Origin: Nitrospirillum amazonense
GTDB taxonomy: Bacteria; Pseudomonadota; Alphaproteobacteria; Azospirillales; Azospirillaceae
Length of the DNA stretch: 64,000 bases
Assembly: GCF_007828035.1 (NCBI RefSeq)
Contig: NZ_VITV01000007.1
Coordinates: 305,318-369,317, forward strand
Reading direction: 5' to 3'
Part shown: positions 6,317 to 14,977 of the stretch, one piece after another
Numbering within the stretch: position 1 is the first letter of the stretch
How the letters are laid out: every line of letters begins with the position of its first letter
Program-made: the position numbers and the translations under genes
The notes under the pieces: generated by a model
The model's database searches: none
The model's input: the letters and a program-made list of their open reading frames with translations, nothing else
What the model was told of the DNA's origin: nothing

Positions 6317-9106
6317 ATGAAGCGTGAGAACAAGCCGGCCGGGGCGCCGTGCCGCCGTGACGTCATGCTGGCCGCCGGTGGCGTGGCGGCCGGGGCGATG
6401 CTGGCGAGCCGCGCCCCGGCGATGGCCGGTGCGGCCAAGCCGGCCACGCATACCTTCGCCCTCACCTTCGACGGTCCCGGCCTGACCAGCCTGCGGGCAT
6501 CCGGCGACGCCTTCGACACCGATTACCTGGAGCCTGGGCAGACGCTGGGCCACGTGGCCCTGGCCTATCGCCGCGATGGCGGCGCCCCCTGGCGCGCGAT
6601 CGACACGGCCAGCCTGACACCCAGTCGCCTGGATCAGCCAAACGCCCAAAGCCGCATGGCCGAGTACGAGATCATTGATGAGTCCGGGCCGGCCCTGGGC
6701 CTGACTCTGCGGCTGGGCGTGGCCGACGGCGATCTCGCCTGGCAGGTGGCGCTGACCAACCGCACCAGTGCCCCGCTGGAGATCGGCGACCTGGCCCTGC
6801 CCCTGCCCTTCCATACCGAGTTCAAGGCCAAGCAGCCGGCGACATCCGCGGTGCTGAAGCACAGCTTCGTCTCCGGCCATGGCTCCTTCCTGTTCTGGAT
6901 GCGGTCCAACAGCGTCGGCCCCTATCTGGTCATGACGCCGGAGCGGGAAACGCATTTCGAATATTGGCAGCCGCGCCAAGGCGCCCGGCAGGACAGCGAC
7001 AGCCCCGTCCGGCCCTACCGCGCCTATCAGGTCTTCATCCACGCCGCCGCCACGGGCGAGGCCATGCGGGCGGAAGGCGGCCGCTGGCGCCAGCCGCTGA
7101 CCAGCCTGACCCTCGGGGCCGACGAAACCCGCCGCTTCGGCGCCCGCTTCACCTGGGCGCAAGACTATGCCGGCGTGCGCGACACCCTGGTGGCCCACGG
7201 CGGCATCGATGTGGAGGTGGCGCAGGGCATGACCCTGCCCACCGACCTGCCGGGCCGCATCGCGCTGCGCACCCTGGACACCATCGGGGCCATCGAGGCG
7301 GAATATCCCGACCAGACCACCATCCTGGACCTGGGCATCCGCAACGGCCGCCATATCTATGAGCTGCGCTTCCGCCGCCTGGGCGAGAATTTGGTCACCA
7401 TCCGCCACGGAAACGGGCGCGCCACGCATCTGGAGTTCTTCGCCACCGAGCCGGTGGAAACCCTGATTGCCAAGCGCGCCGCCTTCATCGCCGCCCACCA
7501 GCACCGCGACCCGGCCAAGTGGTACAACGGCCTGCTGGCGGAATGGAACCAGGAGACCCAGACCCTGCTGGGCCCCGACAATTACGACCGCATCAAAGGC
7601 TGGCGCATCTATGAGGTGAGCTGCGACGATCCAGGCCTGAGCAAACCCGCCTACCTCGCCAGCAAGAACGCCGAGCACCCGGTGCAGGCGGAGGTGGCGG
7701 CGCTTGATGACTATGTGGAGCACTTCGTCTGGGGCGGGCTGCAGCGCACGACGGAGGAGGAGGACAGCTACGCCCTCTACGGCATTCCCGACTGGAAGAA
7801 GAACCGGGACAGCGCCGACCCCGGCCCCAAGGGGCGCCAGCATTACTGGCGGCCCTACGACTACCCGCACATCATCGCGATGTACCTGGGCCTCTACCGC
7901 GTCGCCACCCGCTATCCCGGCATCACCACCCGGCTGGACGCCGCGACCTACCTGGAGCGGGCCTACGGCACCACCCGCGCCCTGTTCACCATCCCGATGA
8001 AGATCGAGGAGTGGAGCGCCTATGAGACCGGCTTTTATAACGAGGTGGTGATCCCCGAGCTGATCGACGCCCTGGACGCGGCGGGAAAGACGGCCCAGGC
8101 GGCGGAGCTGCGCGGCCATTGGGTGCGCAAGGTCGACTTCTTCGTCAACGGCAAGCCCGATCTCTTCGGCTCGGAATATCCCTTCGATTCCACTGGCTTC
8201 GAATCCACCCAGGCCCTGGCCCGCTACGCCCTGGACCATGCCGGCCAGCCGGGCTTCCCCGTCACCCGGACCGCCGCCCGGCGCTTCGCCGACGCCCAGA
8301 TCGCCGCCAACCTGTTCTGCCGCGGCACCATCGAACCCGCCTATTATTATCTGGGCAGCGACTATCGCGCCGCCGGCGGCGATGCCTTCACCCTGACCTA
8401 CATGGCGCAGATGGGCGGCTGGGCCTTAGCGGACCATGCGCTGAACGATGCCGAAGACGGGCGGGCCCATCTGCGCCTGGCGTGGACCTCGTTCATGAGC
8501 GCCTGGGCCTTGGTGAACAGCGGCACGGCGGAAAGCGGCTATGGCTATTGGTATCCGGGCCAGGCCAACGACGGCGCCTCCGGCGGCGGGTTCGAGCCCG
8601 CATCCCACGGCACCACCTGGCTGGGCCAGCCCCACCACCGGGGCAGCTGGTACTATTCCAGCGAAAGCGACCTGGGCTTCTGCGGCGCCCTGCGCATGGC
8701 CGCCACCCTGGTCAGCGACGACCCCGTGTTCGGCCGCTTCTGCTTCGGCGGCACGCTGGCCGAGGAAGACGGCTGGCTGAAGATCACCCCGCGCGACGGC
8801 GTCCGCCGCCGCCTGCACGCCCGGCTGCAACACGCCCGCCTGGCCCGCCAGCGCCTGGACCTGGAGGTGCAGGGCGCCCGCTTCGCCCGCGGCGAGAGCA
8901 TCGCCTGGCACCCGGCGGACGCCCACCTGCGCCTGACCCTGGACGGCGAGCCCCAGCGCCAACCGCCCAGCCTGCGCCTGCGAGGCCTGCCCAAGGGGCG
9001 CTATCAGGTGACGGGAGGCGGCGTGCTGACGGTGGCGGGTGAGGCACCGTGGGTGACGGTGGCGCTGCCGGCGGGGGTGCGGGAAGTGGCGGTGGAGCGG
9101 ATGTGA
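6317..9106 (+). CDS. Tat-exported DUF5695-like protein, probable carbohydrate-active enzyme
   Basis: 929 residues. The N-terminus has a twin-arginine signal (CRRDVMLAAGG, then a hydrophobic Ala-rich stretch to AMAGAA), so it is probably folded and then exported. The N-terminal half looks beta-rich. The central and C-terminal parts (ALYGIPDWKKN, GFYNEVVIPELIDALDAAGK, EYPFDSTGFESTQALARYAL, YYLGSDYRAAGGDAF) resemble DUF5695, a six-hairpin-glycosidase-like family. The role is inferred: polysaccharide cleavage or modification outside the cytoplasm. The ATG at 6317 is preceded by AAGGGG. The adjacent LysR gene may regulate it. Confidence 0.72.
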   Translation: MKRENKPAGAPCRRDVMLAAGGVAAGAMLASRAPAMAGAAKPATHTFALTFDGPGLTSLRASGDAFDTDYLEPGQTLGHVALAYRRDGGAPWRAIDTASLTPSRLDQPNAQSRMAEYEIIDESGPALGLTLRLGVADGDLAWQVALTNRTSAPLEIGDLALPLPFHTEFKAKQPATSAVLKHSFVSGHGSFLFWMRSNSVGPYLVMTPERETHFEYWQPRQGARQDSDSPVRPYRAYQVFIHAAATGEAMRAEGGRWRQPLTSLTLGADETRRFGARFTWAQDYAGVRDTLVAHGGIDVEVAQGMTLPTDLPGRIALRTLDTIGAIEAEYPDQTTILDLGIRNGRHIYELRFRRLGENLVTIRHGNGRATHLEFFATEPVETLIAKRAAFIAAHQHRDPAKWYNGLLAEWNQETQTLLGPDNYDRIKGWRIYEVSCDDPGLSKPAYLASKNAEHPVQAEVAALDDYVEHFVWGGLQRTTEEEDSYALYGIPDWKKNRDSADPGPKGRQHYWRPYDYPHIIAMYLGLYRVATRYPGITTRLDAATYLERAYGTTRALFTIPMKIEEWSAYETGFYNEVVIPELIDALDAAGKTAQAAELRGHWVRKVDFFVNGKPDLFGSEYPFDSTGFESTQALARYALDHAGQPGFPVTRTAARRFADAQIAANLFCRGTIEPAYYYLGSDYRAAGGDAFTLTYMAQMGGWALADHALNDAEDGRAHLRLAWTSFMSAWALVNSGTAESGYGYWYPGQANDGASGGGFEPASHGTTWLGQPHHRGSWYYSSESDLGFCGALRMAATLVSDDPVFGRFCFGGTLAEEDGWLKITPRDGVRRRLHARLQHARLARQRLDLEVQGARFARGESIAWHPADAHLRLTLDGEPQRQPPSLRLRGLPKGRYQVTGGGVLTVAGEAPWVTVALPAGVREVAVERM

Positions 9107-9179
9107 CCCGCTCACCAAGCCAACCGCTTCTTGCTTTACATGCCCACAACGCCGAGGCTGTCCCATAAGATTATTGAGG

Positions 9180-9497
9180 ATGTTGGCGTCTGTGAGCTTC
9201 AAACTTGATGGCTATGACCTGGGTGTCTTGATCGGTGCGGCTCTGCTGATCGTCTTCGGGATATTGGTGGCCGGAATTGCGTATCTGCTCAACGCAATCG
9301 GTTTCGATGTCAGGGCGAATATCATCATTGGCTCGATGTCAGTGATGGCTATCGGCAGTGGGATCGCCCTGGTCTATGGCCTTCATGGATATCCCGACAA
9401 ACGGGGGAGGATACTGGGGGCGACGGTCATCGCTTGGATCGCCGTCTTCACCGTGCCCTTGGCCATATACCTGATATGGGGTGCCTTATTCTGGTGA
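9180..9497 (+). CDS. Small integral membrane protein, function unknown
   Basis: About 105 residues with three clear hydrophobic spans (LGVLIGAALLIVFGILVAG; IIIGSMSVMAIGSGIALVYG; ILGATVIAWIAVFTVPLAIYLI). It matches no family I recognise. The start is uncertain: TTG at 9174 or ATG at 9180, with only a GAGG directly in front of the latter. Codon use is a little less GC-biased than its neighbours. It is followed by another small membrane protein on the same strand. Confidence 0.55.
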   Translation: MLASVSFKLDGYDLGVLIGAALLIVFGILVAGIAYLLNAIGFDVRANIIIGSMSVMAIGSGIALVYGLHGYPDKRGRILGATVIAWIAVFTVPLAIYLIWGALFW

Positions 9498-9617
9498 CTT
9501 GGCTTTCCAAAGCCGGTCCCCATGGAGACGATCAGTGTCATGGGGAGCGAGCTAATCCAACCCTTTCACCCACACCCTGTCCGGTGCGATAGAAAGCGGG
9601 TGCGACGCTCCACAACC

Positions 9618-9941
9618 ATGCCGGCCTCCAAAATGACCCGTCTCGACCGAATCTGCAAAGTCGCCCTGTGGGCGCTGGGCTTCCTGCTGATCGTTGGCGG
9701 GTGCATGGCCATCTTTCCCGCCCTGTTCCTGACGGTGGTGGCGGCCAATGATGGCGCCCAGGGCGGTGCGGCGCCCGGCATGGTGTGGCTGCTGATGCCG
9801 CTGGTGGTGGCGGGCGTGCCGGTGCTGATCCTGCTGTCGGCGCGCAAGTTCCCGGCCTACGTCAAGCACCACGCCCTGGCCATGGTGCTGGCCTGGGTGG
9901 GGGCGTTGTACCTGCTCGACAGGTTCTGGCTGCACCGCTGA
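9618..9941 (+). CDS. Small membrane protein, function unknown
   Basis: About 107 residues with three hydrophobic segments (VALWALGFLLIVGGCMAIFPALFLTVVA; MVWLLMPLVVAGVPVLILLS; ALAMVLAWVGALYLLDRF). Not assigned to a family. The frame is open upstream to 9522, but that part looks non-coding. ATG at 9618 or 9633 is plausible and neither has a strong ribosome site. It converges on the ArsR gene with a 14-base gap. Confidence 0.55.
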   Translation: MPASKMTRLDRICKVALWALGFLLIVGGCMAIFPALFLTVVAANDGAQGGAAPGMVWLLMPLVVAGVPVLILLSARKFPAYVKHHALAMVLAWVGALYLLDRFWLHR

Positions 9942-9955
9942 GGCGGTGCCGGGTC

Positions 9956-10318
9956 TCAGCCGCCGCCGCCCTGGTAATCCCCCCGCTTCACCAGCATCTG
10001 GCACAGCTGCTTGCCGAAGGTCGACATGAACTCGTTGATCAGCGCCTCGTCGCGTCGATAGAAGGTCCATTGCCCCACGCGGTGGGAGGTCAGCAGGCCG
10101 GCGCGTTGCAGCATGGCCAGGTAGGTGGAGACGGTGGACTGTGACAGGTCCGTCTTTTCCAGGATGCGGGTGACGCACACGCCCTTTTCAACGGGGTAGC
10201 CGTCGGGCTGGGGGCCGAAGTGGGTGGCGGGGTCCTTCAGCCACAGCAGGATGTCGCGCCGGACCGGGTTGGCCAGGGCCTTCAGGATCGCTTCCACATC
10301 CATCGCGTCGACATCCAC
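9956..10318 (-). CDS. ArsR-type winged-helix regulator
   Basis: About 115-120 residues. It opens with MDVEAILKALANPVRRDILLWLKD, the ArsR-type first helices, and the recognition region is LSQSTVSTYLAMLQRAGLL, followed by a beta-wing RVGQWTFYRRDE. There is a Cys in KGVCVTRI but no CxC metal motif, so redox or electrophile sensing is as likely as metal sensing. The start may be GTG at 10318 or ATG at 10303. It lies 45 bases downstream of the reductase gene on the same strand and is the natural candidate to repress it through the repeats at 11601-11628. Confidence 0.85.
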   Translation of the reverse strand: MDVDAMDVEAILKALANPVRRDILLWLKDPATHFGPQPDGYPVEKGVCVTRILEKTDLSQSTVSTYLAMLQRAGLLTSHRVGQWTFYRRDEALINEFMSTFGKQLCQMLVKRGDYQGGGG

Positions 10319-10327
10319 ACCCGTGAA

Positions 10328-10354
10328 ACCGGGGAGGGCTCACCACCCTCCCCG
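10328..10354 (-). terminator. GC-rich hairpin between the reductase and arsR
   Basis: CCGGGGAGGG and CCCTCCCCGG pair around a short CTCACCA loop. No U-run follows. It may reduce read-through from the reductase gene into the regulator. Confidence 0.5.
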
Positions 10355-10363
10355 GCCATTTCA

Positions 10364-11563
10364 TCAAACCACCAGTCGGTCCAGCGCGGCGCGGTCAAAG
10401 GGGACCACCTCGCCCACGCGGCCGTCGCGGACCTTGATGGCCCAATCGGGATCGCTGAGCAAGACCCGGCCGACGCCCAGCAGGTCGAAATCACCCCGCG
10501 CCAGGGCCTGGGCCGCCTGGTCCACGTCGGTGGGCTTGACCTCGAAGGCGTCGCGATTGGCGAACATGCCGACCTTGAAGGCGCCGTCCAGCCCCACGCT
10601 GCCCACGGCGATGACGGGCTTGCCCGTCAGGCGCTTGGTCCAGGCGGCCAGCGTGTCGGGGGAGCCGTCAAAGGCGGGTTCCCAATAGCGCCGGGTGCTA
10701 ACGTGGAAGATGTCCACGCCGGCCTCGGCCAGGGGCTTCAAAATGCGGCCCAGCTCTTCCGGCGTCTGGGCGATCCGGGCGTTGTAATCGACGCCCTTCC
10801 ATTGCGAGAAGCGGAAGACGATGGGGAAGTCCGGGCTGACGGCGGCGCGCACGGCCCGCACGATCTCCAATGCGAAGCGCGTGCGATTCTCCAGGCTGCC
10901 GCCATAGGCGTCGGTGCGCTGGTTGGTCTGTTCCCAGAAGAAGTCGTCGATGATGTAGCCGTGGGCGCCGTGCAGCTCCGCCCCGTCAAAGCCCAGGCGT
11001 TCCGCATCGGCGGCGGCCTGGGCGAAGGCGGCGACCACGGCGTCGATGTCGGCCTGGGTCATGGCCCGCACCACCTCGACCCCATGGGTGACGATGGCGG
11101 AGGGGCCGTAGCCCGGGACGCTGGGGTCCGGCTCCACCCCCGGGCGGCGGGCGATGCCCACGTGCCACAGCTGCGGAATGATGCGCCCGCCCTCGGCATG
11201 CACGGCATCGACCACCCGCTTCCAGCCGGCCAGGGCCGCCTCGCCATGGAAGGCCGGGACCTGGGGATAGCCGTTGGCGGCCGGGTGGTTGATGGTCGTG
11301 CCCTCGGTGATCAGCAGGCCCACGCCGCCCTGCACACGGCGGCGGTAATAGGCCACCACATCATCGGTGGGCACCCCGCCCGGCGACTTGCTCCGGGTCA
11401 TGGGCGCCATCACCAGACGGTTGGCCAGGGTATGCCGGCCAAAGGCGAAGGGCTGGAACAAGGGCGCCACCGCCGCGTTGACGGAATGGGTGCCGATGCC
11501 GGCATCAGAAGCGGCCGGAGTCGCGCCGGGATTGGCGGTCGGGGCGGGGGTCGCGGTGTCCAT
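10364..11563 (-). CDS. Old Yellow Enzyme family ene-reductase (NemA-like)
   Basis: 399 residues, an FMN-dependent TIM-barrel ene-reductase that uses NAD(P)H to reduce activated C=C bonds, quinones or nitro compounds. Visible motifs: LANRLVMAPMTRSKS, IIPQLWHVGIARRP, GAELHGAHGYIIDDFFWEQTNQRTDAYGGSLENR (substrate and FMN site) and a C-terminal GVGRVLLSDPDWA. The first 25 residues are a Pro/Ala-rich extension. ATG at 11563 follows an AAAGG site. It is upstream of an ArsR-type gene on the same strand. A pair of CGATATATC-like repeats lies in its promoter region, which fits electrophile-responsive control. Confidence 0.92.
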   Translation of the reverse strand: MDTATPAPTANPGATPAASDAGIGTHSVNAAVAPLFQPFAFGRHTLANRLVMAPMTRSKSPGGVPTDDVVAYYRRRVQGGVGLLITEGTTINHPAANGYPQVPAFHGEAALAGWKRVVDAVHAEGGRIIPQLWHVGIARRPGVEPDPSVPGYGPSAIVTHGVEVVRAMTQADIDAVVAAFAQAAADAERLGFDGAELHGAHGYIIDDFFWEQTNQRTDAYGGSLENRTRFALEIVRAVRAAVSPDFPIVFRFSQWKGVDYNARIAQTPEELGRILKPLAEAGVDIFHVSTRRYWEPAFDGSPDTLAAWTKRLTGKPVIAVGSVGLDGAFKVGMFANRDAFEVKPTDVDQAAQALARGDFDLLGVGRVLLSDPDWAIKVRDGRVGEVVPFDRAALDRLVV

Positions 11564-11600
11564 GGAGGGCCTTTGGCTGGTTGGCGGAGAAGAGATGTTT

Positions 11601-11628
11601 CGGTATATCGCGTTTTCTCGATATATCA
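11601..11628 (-). promoter_or_regulatory. Paired TATATC repeats upstream of the ene-reductase, putative operator
   Basis: CGGTATATCG (11601-11610) and CGATATATCA (11619-11628) are near-identical, each nearly palindromic, with an 18-base centre spacing. They lie 38-65 bases upstream of the reductase ATG. AT-rich dyads in such a GC-rich context suggest a regulator site, most simply for the neighbouring ArsR protein. Confidence 0.55.
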
Positions 11629-11828
11629 AGTGCCTGGTTTGGCGACATTTTCGCGCGGATGAAATGTTGCGCCGCAAACCAACCAATCCTTAAGATTTGA
11701 TCGGCTATGGTAAGCGCTGAGAAATGCGCTACGCTTTGATGACAGGCTTTGAAGAGGCCAGCAAAACAGCAGACGCAGATTGGGTTTATGCGCGCCAGCC
11801 GGCGCCGTGACAGCAGGAGGACAGCAGG

Positions 11829-12515
11829 ATGGCGGCACCCGTGTCAGCCCGTGCGAGCCTATTGGAAACCGGGCGTAATGATGCGCTGCAGCGGAGCCTG
11901 ATCCCCTGTTTCGATGCCTTCTACGGCGCGGCGCTGACCCTGATCGACGACTGGGGCGCCCCCACCCGGCCCCGGGTGCTGGACCTGGGCGCCAACGGCG
12001 GCCTGTTCGCCTCGCTGGTGCGCGCCCGCCTGCCCCACGCCCACCTGCACCTGGTGGAAGAGACGCCCCAGGCCATGGAGCAGAGCCGCCGCCGCTTCGC
12101 CGGCGACGCCCGCGTCAGTTTCGCCCTGGCGGAGCTGGAGGAGGCCGATCTGACCGGTCCGTGGGATCTCGTCATCTCCTCCCTCGCCATCCACCACCTG
12201 GACCACAACGCCAAGCGTGACCTGTACGGCCGCATCAACCAGGCGCTGGCCCCCGGCGGCCTGTTCATCAGCGCCGAGCAGGTGCTGGGCCCCACCGCCG
12301 AGGTGGAAAGCCAGTACGACCGGCTGTGGCAATCGGAAGCCAGCGACCTGGGCGTGCCGACGGTGGAGCTGTCCCGCGCCCGCGACCGCCTGCGCCAAGA
12401 TCATTGCGCCACCCTGGGCGAACAGCTGATGTGGATGGCGGAGGCGGGGCTGCGCGATGTGGATTGCGCCTTCAAGTCCTGGCGCTTCGCCGTCATGAGC
12501 GCGCGGCATCACTGA
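11829..12515 (+). CDS. SAM-dependent class I methyltransferase
   Basis: 228 residues with the class I Rossmann methyltransferase pattern: motif I VLDLGANGGLFASL, then LHLVEETPQAMEQSRRRF, the motif LVISSLAIHHLDHNAK and a GGLFISAEQVLGP strand. The C-terminal lid has LGEQLMWMAEAGL. The substrate is not evident. An AGGAGGACAGCAGG stretch precedes the ATG. No co-directional partner lies upstream; NhaA follows 114 bases later and may or may not share a transcript. Confidence 0.85.
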   Translation: MAAPVSARASLLETGRNDALQRSLIPCFDAFYGAALTLIDDWGAPTRPRVLDLGANGGLFASLVRARLPHAHLHLVEETPQAMEQSRRRFAGDARVSFALAELEEADLTGPWDLVISSLAIHHLDHNAKRDLYGRINQALAPGGLFISAEQVLGPTAEVESQYDRLWQSEASDLGVPTVELSRARDRLRQDHCATLGEQLMWMAEAGLRDVDCAFKSWRFAVMSARHH

Positions 12516-12629
12516 GCTTTATCGCCCGGCCAGTCTTTCTGGCCGGCCAGCGCGGCTTTGGGTGGCAATTGGCGGCCCCGTCCGTAAAGTGGGACGGGTA
12601 CCCGCCCTTGAGCCGCAGGCCTGCCCCCC

Positions 12630-13811
12630 ATGATCCAGTCCCTGGTCCGCCACATCCATTACCGTGTGGAGCGCTTCCTGGCGCTGGATAACTGGGGCGA
12701 GATCCTGCTGCTGGCCCTATCGCTGGCGGGATTGGCCGTGGCCAACTCCAGCCTGGCGCCAAGCTATTTCCACGCGCTGCACGCGCCGCTGGGCGTCGGC
12801 CCCGCCACCCTGTCGGTGGAGCAATGGGTCAATGATCTGCTGATGGCGCTGTTCTTCCTGCTGGTGGGGCTGGAGATCAAGCGGGAGATGGTGGGCGGCG
12901 ACCTGTCCAGCCCGTCGCAGATCGCCCTGCCCGGCATCGCGGCGTTGGGCGGCGTGCTGTTCCCGGTGCTGATCTACATCGCCCTGAACTGGGGTCACAC
13001 CGATGCGCTGGCCGGATGGGCCACGCCGGCCGCCACCGACATCGCCTTCGCCCTGGCGGCATTGTCGGCCTTCGGGCGCGGCCTGCCTCGCTCCGCCTTC
13101 CTGTTCCTGTCGTCGCTGGCCATCTTCGACGACCTGGCGGCCATCCTGATCATCGCCCTGTTCTACAGCGGCGGCCTGTCCTGGCCGGACCTGGGCCTGG
13201 CCGCCCTGGCCCTGGCGGTGCTGATTGGCATGAACCGCTTGGGCGTGCGCCGGCTGGCGCCCTACCTGGTGGTGGGCCTGGCGCTGTGGGTGGCGGTGCT
13301 GCGCTCCGGCGTCCACGCCACCATGGCCGGCGTGCTGCTGGCCCTGACCATCCCCCTAGGCAGCGAGGAGGACGAGGCCGCCGGCCGGTCCCCGCTGCAC
13401 CGGCTGGAGTCGGCCCTGCACCCTCTCGTCTATTTCGGCGTGCTGCCCCTGTTCGGTTTCGCCAACGCCGGCGTCAGCTTCCAGGGCCTGGACTGGTCCA
13501 GCCTGCTGGACCCCGTGCCATTGGGCATCGCGCTGGGCCTGTTCCTGGGCAAGCAGCTGGGCGTCTTCGCCTTCACGCTGGGCGCCGTGCGCCTGGGCTT
13601 GGCCCAGTTGCCGGCGCAGGTCGGTTGGGGCACCCTCTACGGCATCGCCATGCTGTGCGGCATCGGCTTCACCATGAGCCTGTTCATCGCCGGCCTGGCC
13701 TTCCCCGATGCGGGCCTGGCGGGTGAGGCCAAGCTGGGCGTGTTCAGCGGGTCGCTGATCTCGGCCCTGGGCGGCGGGCTGTGGCTGGCCGTGACGCGAG
13801 GTCGGAAGTGA
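12630..13811 (+). CDS. nhaA: Na+/H+ antiporter NhaA
   Basis: 393 residues, the usual NhaA length, about 12 membrane spans. It exports Na+ in exchange for H+ across the inner membrane. Hallmarks: [37 protein letters not shown] (Asp of the transport site), [19 protein letters not shown] (paired Asp) and [15 protein letters not shown]. The N-terminus shows the amphipathic lead [23 protein letters not shown]. The start is ATG at 12630. It stands alone between a methyltransferase and a convergent sulfotransferase. Confidence 0.96.
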   Translation: MIQSLVRHIHYRVERFLALDNWGEILLLALSLAGLAVANSSLAPSYFHALHAPLGVGPATLSVEQWVNDLLMALFFLLVGLEIKREMVGGDLSSPSQIALPGIAALGGVLFPVLIYIALNWGHTDALAGWATPAATDIAFALAALSAFGRGLPRSAFLFLSSLAIFDDLAAILIIALFYSGGLSWPDLGLAALALAVLIGMNRLGVRRLAPYLVVGLALWVAVLRSGVHATMAGVLLALTIPLGSEEDEAAGRSPLHRLESALHPLVYFGVLPLFGFANAGVSFQGLDWSSLLDPVPLGIALGLFLGKQLGVFAFTLGAVRLGLAQLPAQVGWGTLYGIAMLCGIGFTMSLFIAGLAFPDAGLAGEAKLGVFSGSLISALGGGLWLAVTRGRK

Positions 13812-13956
13812 GCCCTATTTCGCAGGGGCTTCGAACTAGGCACCGGATGGACGTTCGGCGGGCTTCGGCTGATCCTCGGCAATTCAGCTGCAGATCATGG
13901 ACGGCGGAACCCGGTGGTCCAGGCTAAACCACAGCATCAGTCCTCGGGACGAACAC

Positions 13957-14742
13957 CTAGGTCACCGGCTCCGCCAACCAGTGAGAGAGGTCAACGCCCA
14001 GCACATGCCCCAGCTCCTCCACCGGCGCGCGGTATAAGTTGATAAGGTCGCGCCGGAGCCGGGGCGGTAGCGGTGCCTCCGGCCCCCGAAACACAGCCCG
14101 CTGCAAGGCCTCGTCCGACGTGGCATCATAAGCGCGGCCATCAACACCAATGTGGTCACACAATCGGGACAGAAATTCTCGTGGCCGCTCCCGTAGATCG
14201 TCAAAGAACACGATCAACAACTGCTCCGCCGGGAAGGCGGAGCGCCAGCGGCCAATCGCTTCCGCGTAGGCGCCTCGGCGCCGAGAACCGGCGGAGCGAA
14301 AATGGTCAAGGAACCATTGCTCAGAGGCTTCCTCCAACGTCATTTCGGCACGCAACACGGCCATACGGGCCGCCGACCATGCGCGCTCCACGGGATTACG
14401 CAGGACGTAGAACAGGCGCAAATCCGGACATAGGCCGTGCAATTCACGGATGACGTCCGTCGCGATGAAGGAATAGGCAGGGGTGATTTCCCCCTTTCGG
14501 ATGCCGGGCTGCCGTGGGCCAAATTGGTCCATCCACCAGTCCACTCCCCGGTCCCGCCCAGCGTCCCAGAAATGAACTTCTTTCCCGGCGGGAAAACTGA
14601 CTTTGGGATGAAGCGACAGATTCTCATAAATCCAGGTTGTCCCCGACTTCTGCGCCCCGATCCCCAGGAAATCCGGCCCCTTCACTGCAACCCGCCCATT
14701 CTCCGGAATCCTATTAGAATGATCCTTGCGACCACCGCCCAC
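13957..14742 (-). CDS. Sulfotransferase family protein
   Basis: 261 residues. The PAPS-binding loop is GIGAQKSGTTWIYENLSLHP, and the 3'-phosphate side is RLFYVLRNPVERAWSAARM. These are the two standard PAPS-dependent sulfotransferase motifs. The acceptor is probably a surface sugar, given the glycosyltransferases next door. The start is uncertain: GTG at 14742, or a GTG at 14685 just before KGPDFLGIGAQKSG, which is closer to the family's usual N-terminus. Base composition is more mixed than in most of the window. Confidence 0.85.
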   Translation of the reverse strand: MGGGRKDHSNRIPENGRVAVKGPDFLGIGAQKSGTTWIYENLSLHPKVSFPAGKEVHFWDAGRDRGVDWWMDQFGPRQPGIRKGEITPAYSFIATDVIRELHGLCPDLRLFYVLRNPVERAWSAARMAVLRAEMTLEEASEQWFLDHFRSAGSRRRGAYAEAIGRWRSAFPAEQLLIVFFDDLRERPREFLSRLCDHIGVDGRAYDATSDEALQRAVFRGPEAPLPPRLRRDLINLYRAPVEELGHVLGVDLSHWLAEPVT

Positions 14743-14977
14743 CTCGCCGCCACAGATCTGACCCTCATGTTCATGTTAATGCCAGAAAACCACTCTGGAC
14801 CAAAGACACGACGGCAAGGTCGCTTCGCGCCCGGCGCCCCCCCCCGCACGTTGCGGACACTCGCCCAGCCTTGCCGTTCTAAACGCTTCATGGTATCGAA
14901 TATTGTGTAATGATATCCCGCATCTGAATATCTTCTATAACTTCTGGCCTTCCCGAAAGACATAAAGAGGCTTTACA

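Noticed and set aside
6236..8239. Long open frame antisense to the Tat-exported enzyme gene
   Set aside because: Biased composition and no start signals; the plus-strand protein has a clear Tat signal and domain features.
14682..14963. Possible 93-residue protein upstream of the sulfotransferase on the minus strand
   Set aside because: No ribosome site or recognisable motif, and its end overlaps the sulfotransferase start. It could be a gene remnant but is not supportable.
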